Shown piece after piece: positions 1 to 8,018 of a DNA stretch of 64,000 nt. Under the pieces are notes generated by a model. It made no database searches and was not told the DNA's origin. It saw only the letters and a list, made by a program, of their open reading frames with translations. The DNA comes from Pyxidicoccus caerfyrddinensis (GTDB lineage: Bacteria; Myxococcota; Myxococcia; Myxococcales; Myxococcaceae): the NCBI RefSeq assembly GCF_010894405.1, contig NZ_JAAIYA010000025.1:123581-187580 (forward strand), given 5' to 3'. Position numbers and translations under genes: made by a program. The first letter of the stretch is position 1; each line of letters opens with the position of its first letter.

Positions 1-21
1 GAAGGCGCGCGAGCACCGGCG

Positions 22-828
22 GTGAGTCCGCGCGTCCTCCTCTTGGCCGGGCACGAGCCCACGGGGAGGGCGGGGTTGCTGGCGGACGTGTCGGCCGTGC
101 TCGCGCGAGGCGGCCAGCCGGTGGCGGTGCCCATGGCCCAGACGGCGCAGGGCACCACGACGTTCACCTGGGTGGCCTCGTCGCCGCGCATGGTGGCCGC
201 GCAGGTGGCCGCCGCGTGCGAGCTGGGGCCGCTGCACGCGGTGAAGTGGGGCATGGTGCCCGGCCCCGCGCAGCTGTCCGCCGCGCGCGCGGCGCTTCAG
301 GGCACGGAGGCGTGGTGGGTGGTGGACCCGGTGGTGCGCACGTCCCGGGGACAGGTGCTGTCACGGCTGTCCCCGAAGGCGTACCTGGCGCTGGCTGGGC
401 CGCGCGTGGTGCTCACGCCCAACCTGGACGAGGCGGGGTGGCTGCTGGGCGAGCCCGCACCCCGCTCGGTGGAGGAGGCGGCGAAGGTCGCCTGCGCGCT
501 GGTGCGGTATGGCTTTGGCGCGGTGCTGGTGAAGGGCGGACACCTGCCGGGTGACGAGGGGCTGGTGGACGTGCTGGCCACGCCCGGGCCGATGGTGTCG
601 GTGAAGAGCAGGCACCTGTTGGGCGATGAGGGGCCGGCCACGCGCAAGTGGATGGTGCCGGAGGTTCGGCTGCTGCACGGCGAGTGGTTGGAGCGCGCGC
701 CCGAGCTCCGCGGCACCGGCTGCCGGCTGGCCTCCGCGCTGGCCACGGAGCTGGGCCAGGGCCATCCGCTGGAGGCCGCGGTGAACGCGGCGCGCGAGCT
801 GGTGGCACGCTACCTGCGAGCGGGTTAG
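22..828 (+). CDS. ThiD-like hydroxymethylpyrimidine/phosphomethylpyrimidine kinase
   Basis: A 268-residue ribokinase-superfamily protein of the ThiD type. ThiD phosphorylates hydroxymethylpyrimidine and its monophosphate in thiamine synthesis. The N-terminus GHEPTGRAGLLADV matches the ThiD substrate loop (usually GSDPSGGAGIQAD). TPNLDEAGWLLG near residue 134 and VLVKGGHLPGDEG near 170 are family landmarks. RGTGCRLASALA near 231 is the anion-hole and catalytic GTGC motif. The length is normal for ThiD. The substrate loop is divergent (HEPTGRAG), so a related vitamin kinase is possible. The start is GTG at 22, only 21 bases from the window edge, so the upstream context is unknown. It converges on dnaB. 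Confidence 0.8.
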   Translation: MSPRVLLLAGHEPTGRAGLLADVSAVLARGGQPVAVPMAQTAQGTTTFTWVASSPRMVAAQVAAACELGPLHAVKWGMVPGPAQLSAARAALQGTEAWWVVDPVVRTSRGQVLSRLSPKAYLALAGPRVVLTPNLDEAGWLLGEPAPRSVEEAAKVACALVRYGFGAVLVKGGHLPGDEGLVDVLATPGPMVSVKSRHLLGDEGPATRKWMVPEVRLLHGEWLERAPELRGTGCRLASALATELGQGHPLEAAVNAARELVARYLRAG

Positions 829-961
829 TGCAGGAGCCAGCCGCCTGGGCGTCGCGGGTTCTACGCCCGACGCGGTCATGCTTCGCGAGCGGCCCGGCCC
901 GCATGGGGCTTCGCGGGCCCTGCTCGCTGCGTGAGCAAGGCCCGCCTGAAGCGTCGAGGTC

Positions 962-2329
962 CTACTCGCCGCGGCTGCGGCTCTCGAAGCGGGTGTACTC
1001 CGAGAGGAACACCAGGTCGACGGAGCCGATGGGGCCGTTACGCTGCTTGGCGACGATGAGCTCCACCGGGATGACGGTGCTGGAGGGCGTAGACTGCGCG
1101 CCGTCGGCGCCTTCCTCCGTCTCCTCGCGGTGGATGAACATCACCACGTCGGCGTCCTGCTCGATGGAGCCGGACTCGCGCAGGTCCGACAGCATGGGCT
1201 TGCCGCCCTTGCGCTCCTCCACCTTACGGTTGAGCTGGCTGAGCGCGATGATGGGCACCTCCAGCTCCTTCGCCAGCTGCTTGAGCGCGCGGGAGATTTC
1301 CGCCACTTCCAGCTGGCGGCTCTCCACCTTGCCCTTCTGGTGCATCAGCTGGAGGTAGTCGATGACCAGCAGCGACAGCCGCGGGTCCTTCTGCTTCACA
1401 CGCCGCGCCTTGGCGCGCAGGTCGAACGGGGACAGGCCGCCCGAGTCGTCGATGTAGATGGGGGCGTTGTAGAGCGCGCCCGCCATCTCCTGGAACTTCT
1501 CCTCGTCGTGCGGCGACAGCCGGCCTCCGCGCAGCTTCTTCATGTCCACGCGCGCGGTGGACGCGAGCAGACGCATGAGCAGCTGGTCCGCCGGCATTTC
1601 CAGGCTGAAGATGCCGACGGCCTTGTTCTCCTTCAGGGCCGCGTGCACCGCGATGTTCATCGCGAAGGACGTCTTGCCGATGCCGGGACGCGCCGCGAGG
1701 ATGATGAGCTCGCCCGCGTGCAGGCCGGTGAGCTGGTTGTCCAGGTCGATGTAGCCAGTGGACAGGCCCGTGATGCCCGTGGCCGCGGCCTTCATCTTGT
1801 CGAGCAGGTCGAGCGTCTGCTCCATCAGCTCGCTGACCGGGCGCAGGTCGCCCTCGCGCTTCTTCTCCGCGAGGAGGAACACCTTGCGCTCGGCCTCGTC
1901 GAGCAGCACCTCCAGCTCGCCCGTCTCCGAGCTGGCCAGCTCCTGGATCTCCCGGCCCACGTTGGCCAGGCGCCGGCGGATGGCCTGGTCCTTGACGATC
2001 TGCGCGTACTGGACGGCGTTGGAGGCCAGCGGCACCACCTGGTCCAGCCGCATCAGGTACGCGGGGCCGCCCACGGCGACGAGCTGCCCGAGGACTTTCA
2101 GCTCCTCGGCCAGCGTCAGGTGGTCGACCTGCTTGGACTGGCCGTCCAGCTTGAGCATCGCCGCGAAGATCTGCGCGTGCGCGGGGCTGGAGAAGTCGTC
2201 CGGGAAGACCACCTCACCGACCGCGGCGATGAGTGTGTTGTCCGCGAGCACGGCACCCAGCACCGCTCGCTCAGCGGCCAGGTCCTCGTGAACCCGCCGG
2301 CCTTCTCTCATTTCCAGGACGTTTTCCAT
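962..2329 (-). CDS. dnaB: Replicative DNA helicase DnaB
   Basis: A 455-residue hexameric replicative helicase that unwinds DNA at the fork and recruits primase. The N-terminal DnaB domain starts near residue 14 (VHEDLAAERAVLGAVL). The RecA-like core has Walker A ARPGIGKT at 223-230, Walker B LLVIDYLQL near 320, and the LSDLRESGSIEQDADVV motif. There is no intein or insertion and the length is typical. The gene usually follows rpsF-rpsR-rplI in related bacteria. Here it lies downstream of them on the same strand but is separated by an acyltransferase/LytS/LytTR unit, and it has its own candidate promoter just upstream. Confidence 0.97.
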   Translation of the reverse strand: MENVLEMREGRRVHEDLAAERAVLGAVLADNTLIAAVGEVVFPDDFSSPAHAQIFAAMLKLDGQSKQVDHLTLAEELKVLGQLVAVGGPAYLMRLDQVVPLASNAVQYAQIVKDQAIRRRLANVGREIQELASSETGELEVLLDEAERKVFLLAEKKREGDLRPVSELMEQTLDLLDKMKAAATGITGLSTGYIDLDNQLTGLHAGELIILAARPGIGKTSFAMNIAVHAALKENKAVGIFSLEMPADQLLMRLLASTARVDMKKLRGGRLSPHDEEKFQEMAGALYNAPIYIDDSGGLSPFDLRAKARRVKQKDPRLSLLVIDYLQLMHQKGKVESRQLEVAEISRALKQLAKELEVPIIALSQLNRKVEERKGGKPMLSDLRESGSIEQDADVVMFIHREETEEGADGAQSTPSSTVIPVELIVAKQRNGPIGSVDLVFLSEYTRFESRSRGE

Positions 2330-2341
2330 GGCTGCCCGCCC

Positions 2342-2370
2342 ACTCTACAGGCGGCCCTGACATCCCCCAA
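2342..2370 (-). promoter_or_regulatory. Candidate sigma-70-type promoter of dnaB, flanked by an inverted repeat
   Basis: On the minus strand TTGGGG (2365-2370) and TAGAGT (2342-2347) are separated by exactly 17 bp, 13 bases upstream of the dnaB start. A 7 bp inverted repeat, CTACAGG at 2345-2351 and CCTGTAG at 2385-2391, brackets the element and overlaps the -10 box. The promoter match is moderate. The inverted repeat could be an operator or chance. Confidence 0.4.
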
Positions 2371-2429
2371 TTTTCTGGAACAGACCTGTAGCACCGGGTG
2401 GGCGGAGGAGGGGGATCCTACCCCCTGGC

Positions 2430-3200
2430 TCACCCCGCCATTCCCCATCTTTCGAGGAAGGCTTCACGCCACGTGCGGCTGAGCACCACCGTGGTGCCGT
2501 CCTTGAGGACGAGGATGCCGTCTCCGTGCGTCCAGGGCTCCAGCTTCGCCACCGCCTCCAGGTTGACGATGTCGCCCCGGTGCACGCGCACGAAGCGCTC
2601 CGGATCCAACCGCTCCTCCAGCGCGCGCAGGCTCTGGCGGACGAGGTGCTCGCCCTGGGCGGTGTACAGCCGCACGTACTTGTCCTCGGAGGACAGCCGC
2701 CAGACGGTGTCCAGCCGCAGCGGCACCCAGGCCTCGCCCACCTTCACGACGAGCCGCTCCAGCGGGCGCGCGGGCGTGGCGCGCGACAGGTCCTGCAGCA
2801 GTGCCTGGAGCCGGCCGGCCTCGCTGTCTCCGCCGATCAGCACCGCATGCGCCTTATCGAGCGCCCGGCCGAAGCGGGCCGCGTCGTAGGGCTTGAGCAG
2901 GTAGTCCACCGCATGCGCGTCGAAGGCGCGCAGGGCGAAGGCGTCGTAGGCGGTGGAGAAGATGACCGCGGGGCAGTCCTCCGGCCCGAGTGACTCCAGC
3001 ACCTCGAAGCCGGTGAGCCCCGGCATCTGCACGTCGAGCACGAGCAGGTCCGGCCGCAGCGCCTCCACGCGCGCGAGGGCGTCTGTTCCGTCCACCGCTT
3101 CGCCCGCGAGGACGAAGCGGGCGTCGTCCGCGAGCAGGCGCTTCACCTTCGCCCGCGCGGGGGCTTCGTCGTCGACGACGAGCACGCTGAAGCGCTTCAT
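2430..3200 (-). CDS. LytTR-family response regulator
   Basis: A 256-residue regulator with an N-terminal receiver domain (VLVVDDEAPAR at the start, phospho-acceptor Asp in LLVLDVQMPG, Lys in YLLKPY) and a C-terminal LytTR DNA-binding domain (about 150-256, with FVRVHRGDIVNLEAV). The start is ATG at 3200, which overlaps the stop of the upstream histidine kinase as ATGA. This implies translational coupling and cognate pairing. A longer reading from 3224 would run into the kinase coding region and is not needed. LytTR regulators usually bind paired direct repeats upstream of a few surface or cell-wall targets. Its target is not evident here. Confidence 0.93.
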   Translation of the reverse strand: MKRFSVLVVDDEAPARAKVKRLLADDARFVLAGEAVDGTDALARVEALRPDLLVLDVQMPGLTGFEVLESLGPEDCPAVIFSTAYDAFALRAFDAHAVDYLLKPYDAARFGRALDKAHAVLIGGDSEAGRLQALLQDLSRATPARPLERLVVKVGEAWVPLRLDTVWRLSSEDKYVRLYTAQGEHLVRQSLRALEERLDPERFVRVHRGDIVNLEAVAKLEPWTHGDGILVLKDGTTVVLSRTWREAFLERWGMAG

Positions 3201-4324
3201 GCCGTCACCTCGCGGGGCAGCCACAGCGACACGCGCGCGCCGCCTTCCGGTCCCTGCCCCCGCTCCAGCCGCGCCCGTCCACCGTGCAGCAGCGCGAGGA
3301 TGCGCTCCAGGTGCGTCAGCCCCACGCCGGGCCCCTTCGCGGGAGAGGGCTCCCCGAAGCCGCGTCCCGTGTCCTCCACTTCCAGCAGCACGCTCGCACC
3401 GTCCTCACGCGCGCGGATGCGCACTTCCAGCGGCTCGCGCCGGTCCTGGTTGTGCTTCACCGCGTTCTCCACCAGCGCCTGCAGCGCGAAGCAGGGCACG
3501 CGCGCGCCTTCCACCCCGGGCGCCACGTCCCAGCGCACCGTCACGCGCTCGCCGAAGCGGGCCGCCAGCAGCGCGATGAAGCGCTCCGCATGGGCACGCT
3601 CCTCCGCCAGCGTCCACGTGGCCTCCTGGCGCTCCAGGCTGGCGCGCAGCAGGCCGCCCAAATCGCTCAGCAGCCGGTCCGTGCGCGCCAGGTCCTCGTA
3701 CATCACCGCGCTGATGGTGTTCAGCGCGTTGAAGAGGAAGTGCGGGTGCAGCTGCCCGGTGAGCGCCTGGAGCCGGGCCTCCCGCAGTTCGCTCTCCAGC
3801 GTGGCCTCGCGCACGGCCCGCGCCTGCCGCTCCCTCCAGGCGATGAGGAGGCTCCAGAGCGCCCCAGCCACCGAGTACGCGATGAGGTCCTTCTGGGCCT
3901 CCATGGGAATGCGGAAGGCCAGGTCCCCATAGTCGTAGTGCCCCAGGCCGAGCAGCGCGTAGAGCGGGTACCTCGGCGGCACCATCGCCACCATGTGCAG
4001 CGTGGTGAAGAGCACGAAGCCCACCACGTGGATGCCCAGGAAGCGCGCCCAGCCGACGCGGGGGCCCGGCGCGTTGATGACGGCGGCGTGGAGGATGGGC
4101 AGCACGACCCAGACCCCCAGCGCCCCGGTGATTTCCCAGACGAACGGCTCCAGCACCGGGATGCTGCCGCCATTGCCGAGAATGGTGAGGAACACCGTCA
4201 GCCCGTTCCACAGCCCTATCCCGAGGAAGAGCGCGAACAGCCCCAGCACCGTCCGCGCACGCAGGCGCGGCCACTGCCAGCCGGAGGCATGAACGGAAGG
4301 GCTCTCGGTGGGAAGGGAAGCCAT
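3197..4324 (-). CDS. LytS-type sensor histidine kinase, multi-pass membrane
   Basis: A 375-residue kinase. Residues about 25-165 form several hydrophobic segments. The His_kinase domain follows, with the phospho-acceptor in QLHPHFLFNALNTI (His near 193). An ATPase domain has ALVENAVKHN (N box), EDTGRGFG and GVGLTHLERI (G boxes). This is the YehU/LytS architecture, which pairs with LytTR regulators. It starts 7 bases after the acyltransferase stop and its stop overlaps the regulator start, so the three genes look like one operon. The membrane part has no recognisable ligand domain, so the stimulus is unknown. Confidence 0.92.
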   Translation of the reverse strand: MASLPTESPSVHASGWQWPRLRARTVLGLFALFLGIGLWNGLTVFLTILGNGGSIPVLEPFVWEITGALGVWVVLPILHAAVINAPGPRVGWARFLGIHVVGFVLFTTLHMVAMVPPRYPLYALLGLGHYDYGDLAFRIPMEAQKDLIAYSVAGALWSLLIAWRERQARAVREATLESELREARLQALTGQLHPHFLFNALNTISAVMYEDLARTDRLLSDLGGLLRASLERQEATWTLAEERAHAERFIALLAARFGERVTVRWDVAPGVEGARVPCFALQALVENAVKHNQDRREPLEVRIRAREDGASVLLEVEDTGRGFGEPSPAKGPGVGLTHLERILALLHGGRARLERGQGPEGGARVSLWLPREVTA

Positions 4325-4331
4325 GGGCGCG

Positions 4332-5498
4332 TCAGGCAGTATGCTCCGCCTCCGCCGTCCGGAGCGCGGTGCGTCGGGTGCCGCGCGGCTTCATCCCGAA
4401 GCACGGCCTCAGGAAGGGCACCCGCGCCACGGCCTCGGTCAGTCCCCAGGTGACGCCGAAGGACGCGACGAGCACCAGCCCGAACAGCGCCAGCGGCCCC
4501 ACGGGGAGCGCCAGGAACACGTAGCCCACGACGATGATGACCGTCTGGTGGAGGATGTAGAAGGGATAGGACAGCTCCTGCGCGTGCTTCAGCCAGGGCC
4601 GGCGCACGTGGATGCGCGCCCGCGCCCAGGCCAGCGCCGTCAGGATGAAGAACCAGAGCGCCGCCTGCGCGCCGAGCACCTCCGGCACCAGCGGGAACTC
4701 GCCGTCCGGAAACATGACGACGAAGAGCACGACGCTCGCCACCAGCAGCCCGCGCCGCCGCTCCGCCAGGTGGTCCCACACGCGCGGGCAGCGGCCCAGC
4801 AGGTGCCCCAGCAGGAAGAGCAGGCCATAGTGGCCGAAGGTCCTCGGGTCGTCCCTGAGCGCGTGCGTCTCCGGGTGGTGGCGCAGGAGCAGCCAGTTGA
4901 GCGCGAGCGGCGCGAAGAGCCAGGCCACGTTCCACCCCCGGCACAGCCAGTCCTCCACCCGCGTGAGTAGCGCCTGCCCGCGCGCCGTGCCCAGCGCCGC
5001 GAAGAGCGGCAGCGCGAGCATGCAGAAGACGAAGAGGTACGCGACGAACCAGAGGTGGTGCCAGCTGAAGCTGCCGGCGGGGTAGGGCACGAAGTCGAAC
5101 ACCGACGGGTAGAACTCCGCGTAGCTCCCGTGGAACCGGCCGCGGAACAACAGCTCGATGTAGATCTGCGGCGGCACCACCACGAACATGCCGAACACCA
5201 GCGGCCCGAAGAGCCGCTTCACGCGGTCCTTCGCGAACATCCCCACCGAGCGCCGCCGCAGCGCCAGGGCCGTGCCCACCCCGGAGATGAGCATCAACAG
5301 CGGCATCCGGACGTGGTGCAGCACCTGCATGGGCGGCTCCAGCCACGTCAGCGCCTGGGCGCTCTTCACGTGCCAGTCCCACCGGTTGAACATCATCCCC
5401 GTGTGGAACAGGTGCAGCAGCAGGATGGCCACCACCCGGAGCCAGTCCAGGTCGGGGCGGTGCTCGTCAACGGCGTGCGGCGCGGCAATGGTGCTCAT
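4332..5498 (-). CDS. Acyltransferase-3 family membrane protein (OpgC/MdoC-like)
   Basis: A 388-residue integral membrane O-acyltransferase. The family signature is at the N-terminus (DLDWLRVVAILLLHLFHTG near residue 17), followed by about ten hydrophobic segments. MPLLMLISGVGTALALRRRS matches the second conserved block. The family transfers acetyl or succinyl groups to extracytoplasmic glycans or antibiotics; OpgC, which modifies periplasmic glucans, is the nearest known type. The start is ATG at 5498 with GGAGG 7 bases upstream; an upstream GTG at 5549 lacks a ribosome site. It is the first gene of a likely operon with the LytS/LytTR pair, which suggests envelope-linked control. Confidence 0.87.
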   Translation of the reverse strand: MSTIAAPHAVDEHRPDLDWLRVVAILLLHLFHTGMMFNRWDWHVKSAQALTWLEPPMQVLHHVRMPLLMLISGVGTALALRRRSVGMFAKDRVKRLFGPLVFGMFVVVPPQIYIELLFRGRFHGSYAEFYPSVFDFVPYPAGSFSWHHLWFVAYLFVFCMLALPLFAALGTARGQALLTRVEDWLCRGWNVAWLFAPLALNWLLLRHHPETHALRDDPRTFGHYGLLFLLGHLLGRCPRVWDHLAERRRGLLVASVVLFVVMFPDGEFPLVPEVLGAQAALWFFILTALAWARARIHVRRPWLKHAQELSYPFYILHQTVIIVVGYVFLALPVGPLALFGLVLVASFGVTWGLTEAVARVPFLRPCFGMKPRGTRRTALRTAEAEHTA

Positions 5499-5603
5499 GG
5501 GAGAGCCTCCTTCCACACCGGGATACGCACGGCGCGCATGACGCTCCACGCGGATGTCGTGGGACGGACCGGACGCGGCGCGAGCCGGACGGGAGGGGGC
5601 ACG

Positions 5604-5643
5604 GGAAAAGCGAAAGGCCGCCCGGGTTGCCCCGGACGGCCTT
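5604..5643 (-). terminator. Rho-independent terminator of rpsF-rpsR-rplI
   Basis: Read on the minus strand, AAGGCCGTCCGGGG-caa-CCCGGGCGGCCTT forms a long GC stem with a tiny loop, followed by TTTCGCTTTT. It begins about 30 bases after the rplI stop, as expected for the end of the ribosomal operon. It separates that operon from the acyltransferase unit. Confidence 0.8.
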
Positions 5644-5671
5644 CCGAACTTCAGCGACGCAAAGTCGAGGA

Positions 5672-6115
5672 CTACTCGGCCACCACGTCGACCTTGATCT
5701 TCGCCACCACGTCGCGGTGCAGCCGCAGCTCCACCTCGAAATGGCCCGTCGACTTGATGGGCTCGGGCAGGTGGAGGGCACGGCGATCCACCGTCTGACC
5801 CTGGGCGGCAACGGCCTCGGCGATGTCCAGCGCGGTGACGGAGCCGAAGAGCTTGTCCTGCTCGCCGACCTTGCGCTTGATGGTCACCTTGATGTTGCCA
5901 ATCTTCTTCGCCTGCTCCTCCGCAGCGCCCTTCAGCTTGGCGTTGCGGGCGGTGAGCACCGCCTTCTCGTGCTCGAGCTGGCGCATGTTCTGCTCGCTCG
6001 CGAGAACCGCCTTCTTGCGAGGCAGCAGGTAGTTGCGGCCGAAGCCGTCCTTCACGGTGACGAGGTCCCCGGACTTGCCGAGGTTGTCGATGTCCTCACG
6101 CAGAATGACCTTCAT
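5672..6115 (-). CDS. rplI: 50S ribosomal protein L9
   Basis: A 147-residue L9. The N-terminal signature MKVILREDIDNLGKSGD and GFGRNYLLPRKKAV are diagnostic of the 23S-binding domain. A long charged helix (about 40-75, EQNMRQLEHEKAVLTARNAK) joins it to the C-terminal domain (IKRKVGEQDKLFGSVTALDI). The length is standard. It is the last gene of rpsF-rpsR-rplI, 26 bases after rpsR, and is followed by a strong terminator. Confidence 0.97.
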   Translation of the reverse strand: MKVILREDIDNLGKSGDLVTVKDGFGRNYLLPRKKAVLASEQNMRQLEHEKAVLTARNAKLKGAAEEQAKKIGNIKVTIKRKVGEQDKLFGSVTALDIAEAVAAQGQTVDRRALHLPEPIKSTGHFEVELRLHRDVVAKIKVDVVAE

Positions 6116-6141
6116 GTTCAGTCTCCTGTGCGGACCGGCGG

Positions 6142-6558
6142 CTAGCCGACCACCGCGTTGTAGGGGAGCAGCGCGATGCCACGGGCGCGCTTGATGGCCA
6201 CCGCCACCTCACGCTGGTGCTTCGCGCAGTTGCCGGAGATGCGGCGGGGGATGATCTTGCCGCGCTCGGTGACGAAGTACTTCAGCGTCGCCTGGTCCTT
6301 GAAGTCCACGGAGGCGTTCTTCTCGGCGCAGAAGCGGCAGACCTTCTTGCGGCCGAAGCCGCGTCCACCACCACGCTTGTCGTCGTCGCCACCCATGCCG
6401 CCGCCGCGGTCATCACGACCGCCGCGGTCGTCACGGCCACCGCGGTCGCCACCGCGGCCGCCACCACCAAAACCACCGCCGCCGCCACCACCACCACCGA
6501 AGCCGCCGCTGCGGCCGCCCGGGCTGGAGCCCGTCTTGCTTTCAGTTCCGTTGCTCAT
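6142..6558 (-). CDS. rpsR: 30S ribosomal protein S18 with a long Gly/Arg/Asp-rich N-terminal extension
   Basis: The C-terminal ~68 residues are a complete S18 (KKVCRFCAEK at 71-80, RGKIIPRRISGNCAKHQREV, AIKRARGIALLPYN). The Cys residues CRFC plus NCAKH make it a zinc-binding-type S18. Residues 1-70 are an added low-complexity arm: a poly-Gly tract near 20-36, then GGRDDRG-type repeats and an acidic DDDKR patch. Canonical S18 is about 75-90 residues, so nearly half of this protein is extension. It sits between rpsF and rplI in the usual order. The arm resembles RGG-type RNA-binding tails and is probably disordered. Confidence 0.95.
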   Translation of the reverse strand: MSNGTESKTGSSPGGRSGGFGGGGGGGGGFGGGGRGGDRGGRDDRGGRDDRGGGMGGDDDKRGGGRGFGRKKVCRFCAEKNASVDFKDQATLKYFVTERGKIIPRRISGNCAKHQREVAVAIKRARGIALLPYNAVVG

Positions 6559-6608
6559 GAGCGTTCTCGATTCCTGGGTTGGTCCCTAGGGAGTTGACCC
6601 GGTGGCCC

Positions 6609-7079
6609 TCAGGCCTCCTCGGTCGACTCCTCCTCCGCCTCGACACCCGGCTCCTCGCCGCCACGGAAGCCGCCCTCGCGCTCCGCGGGAGCGCCCGGAC
6701 GGGTCTCCTCGACGTCGCCGGCCAGCTTCAGGTCCTCGAGGACCGGACGCGTCTCGGGGTCCACTTCGTCCGCGATCTTCACGGAGATGTAGCGGGTGAC
6801 CTCGTCGAGGTTGCGGAGGTTGCGCTCCACCTCGGCCACCAGCTTCGCGCCGCCCAGGTAGCTGGCGTGCACGTAGATGGCGCGGGGCTGCTTCGCCACG
6901 GGGAACAGGGTCTTCTTCTTGCCCCACACCGTGAAGCGAAGGAGCTTGCCACCGTCACGACCAACGATGCCGCGGACGCGCTCCTTGAGCTTGTCCACGT
7001 TGTCGTCCGTCAGGTCCGGCTTGACCAGGAAGATGGTCTCGTACTCACGAAGCCGCGTCGCGGCCTGCGTCTCAGCCAT
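6609..7079 (-). CDS. rpsF: 30S ribosomal protein S6
   Basis: A 156-residue S6 that pairs with S18 on the 30S platform. Conserved stretches are LREYETIFLVKPDL at the start, VWGKKKTLFPVAKQPRAIYV near residue 58, and VERNLRNLDEVTRYISVKI near 84. The C-terminal ~40 residues (EEPGVEAEEESTEEA) are an acidic tail, as in other S6 proteins that carry extra glutamates. It is the first gene of the ribosomal operon, with a strong promoter about 190 bases upstream. Confidence 0.96.
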   Translation of the reverse strand: MAETQAATRLREYETIFLVKPDLTDDNVDKLKERVRGIVGRDGGKLLRFTVWGKKKTLFPVAKQPRAIYVHASYLGGAKLVAEVERNLRNLDEVTRYISVKIADEVDPETRPVLEDLKLAGDVEETRPGAPAEREGGFRGGEEPGVEAEEESTEEA

Positions 7080-7266
7080 GTTTTCTCTCCCCTTGGGGTC
7101 GAGTGCCCCCCGGACAATCCGAGGAGCGGGGAAACGGTCAACAAAGCCAGGAGGCCCTGCCGCCGGGGACGGGAAACCGCGCGCCCGTCACCTTCGCGCT
7201 ACGTCCCGTGCACGAACACGGGAAGCTGTGAAAGAACATCCCACCGGGCCTACACCCGCTGGGGGA
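7080..7266 (-). promoter_or_regulatory. Long structured 5' leader of rpsF, candidate S6:S18 autoregulatory leader
   Basis: If transcription starts just downstream of the promoter at 7273-7301, the rpsF mRNA has a leader of about 187 nt. It holds several hairpins, for example CCCGTG-ttcgtg-CACGGG (near 7207-7225) and ACGGGCGCGCGGTTTCCCGT. In many bacteria rpsF leaders bind the S6:S18 complex and repress the operon. I did not identify the conserved CCG-bulge structure with certainty, so the assignment is an inference from position and length. Confidence 0.3.
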
Positions 7267-7272
7267 ACGCGC

Positions 7273-7301
7273 CTTCTAGGAGGGGGCCCCCTCCAAGTCA
7301 A
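7273..7301 (-). promoter_or_regulatory. Promoter of rpsF operon with a perfect palindrome as spacer
   Basis: On the minus strand TTGACT (7296-7301) and TAGAAG (7273-7278) are separated by exactly 17 bp. Sixteen of those bases, 7279-7294, form the perfect palindrome GGAGGGGGCCCCCTCC. The hexamers fit a housekeeping promoter. A palindrome filling the spacer would suit a spacer-binding regulator or a structural role. Confidence 0.65.
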
Positions 7302-7364
7302 GCGGCCGGAGGGCCCGGCCGCCCGTCTGCCGCCCTGGAAGTGCCGGGGCGGGCCTGTTGGGGG

Positions 7365-7940
7365 CTACGCCTTCCGGTTGAACCGGTTCATGGCCACCGA
7401 CAGCCCGTCCCGAATCCAGGTCTCCGTCATGTCCACCGAGCGGCCGATGAGTTCCTCCAACTGCCGGCGCTCCCCGTCGTCGAAATTGGACAGGACGTAG
7501 CCGGCCACGCGCTCGCGGGCGTTGGGGCCCTCCGGCTTGCCGATGCCGAAGCGCAGGCGGATGAAGCCCTCGTCGCCCAGGCTGGAGACGGTGCTCTTGA
7601 GGCCGTTGTGGCCGCCGCTGCCGCCGCCCGCCTTGAGCTGGAGCCGGCCGAAGGGCAGGTCCAGTTCGTCGTGGATGACGAGCACGTCCTCCACCGGCAC
7701 CTTGTAGAAGCGCGCGGCCTCCGCCACCGAGCGGCCCGACAGGTTCATGAACGTCTGGGGCTCCACGAAGAGCACCCGCTCGCCGGCCAGCGTGCCCTGG
7801 CCCACCTTCGCGGCGAACTTGTCCTGGTTGAGCTGGGCGCGCGCCCGGGGCAGCAGCGCCTCCACCACCATGAACCCGATGTTGTGCCGGTGCCGCTCGT
7901 ACTCGCGCCCCGGGTTGCCCAGCCCGACGATGAGCTTCAT
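7365..7940 (-). CDS. pth: Peptidyl-tRNA hydrolase
   Basis: A 191-residue Pth that releases tRNA from prematurely dropped peptidyl-tRNA. The start MKLIVGLGNPGREYERHRHN carries the substrate Asn (9) and catalytic His (19). The motifs FVEPQTFMNLSGRSV, VLVIHDELDLPFG (catalytic Asp) and GGSGGHNGLKS are all present. The length is standard. It lies 78 bases after rplY on the same strand, the usual rplY-pth pairing. Confidence 0.97.
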   Translation of the reverse strand: MKLIVGLGNPGREYERHRHNIGFMVVEALLPRARAQLNQDKFAAKVGQGTLAGERVLFVEPQTFMNLSGRSVAEAARFYKVPVEDVLVIHDELDLPFGRLQLKAGGGSGGHNGLKSTVSSLGDEGFIRLRFGIGKPEGPNARERVAGYVLSNFDDGERRQLEELIGRSVDMTETWIRDGLSVAMNRFNRKA

Positions 7941-7960
7941 GAGAGGCTCCGAAACGAGAA

Positions 7961-7991
7961 CGGGGCCAGCCCCTGCTTCGGGCCAGCCCCG
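7961..7991 (-). terminator. Weak hairpin between rplY and pth
   Basis: The minus strand carries two direct copies of GGGGCTGGCCC around a GAAGCA loop, ending in GCCCC. It can fold into a GC hairpin followed by GTTCTCGTTT. It may partially terminate or attenuate between rplY and pth. The stem is short, so this is tentative. Confidence 0.3.
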
Positions 7992-8018
7992 CTCCAGAAG
8001 GGTTGCGTGAGACGAAGA

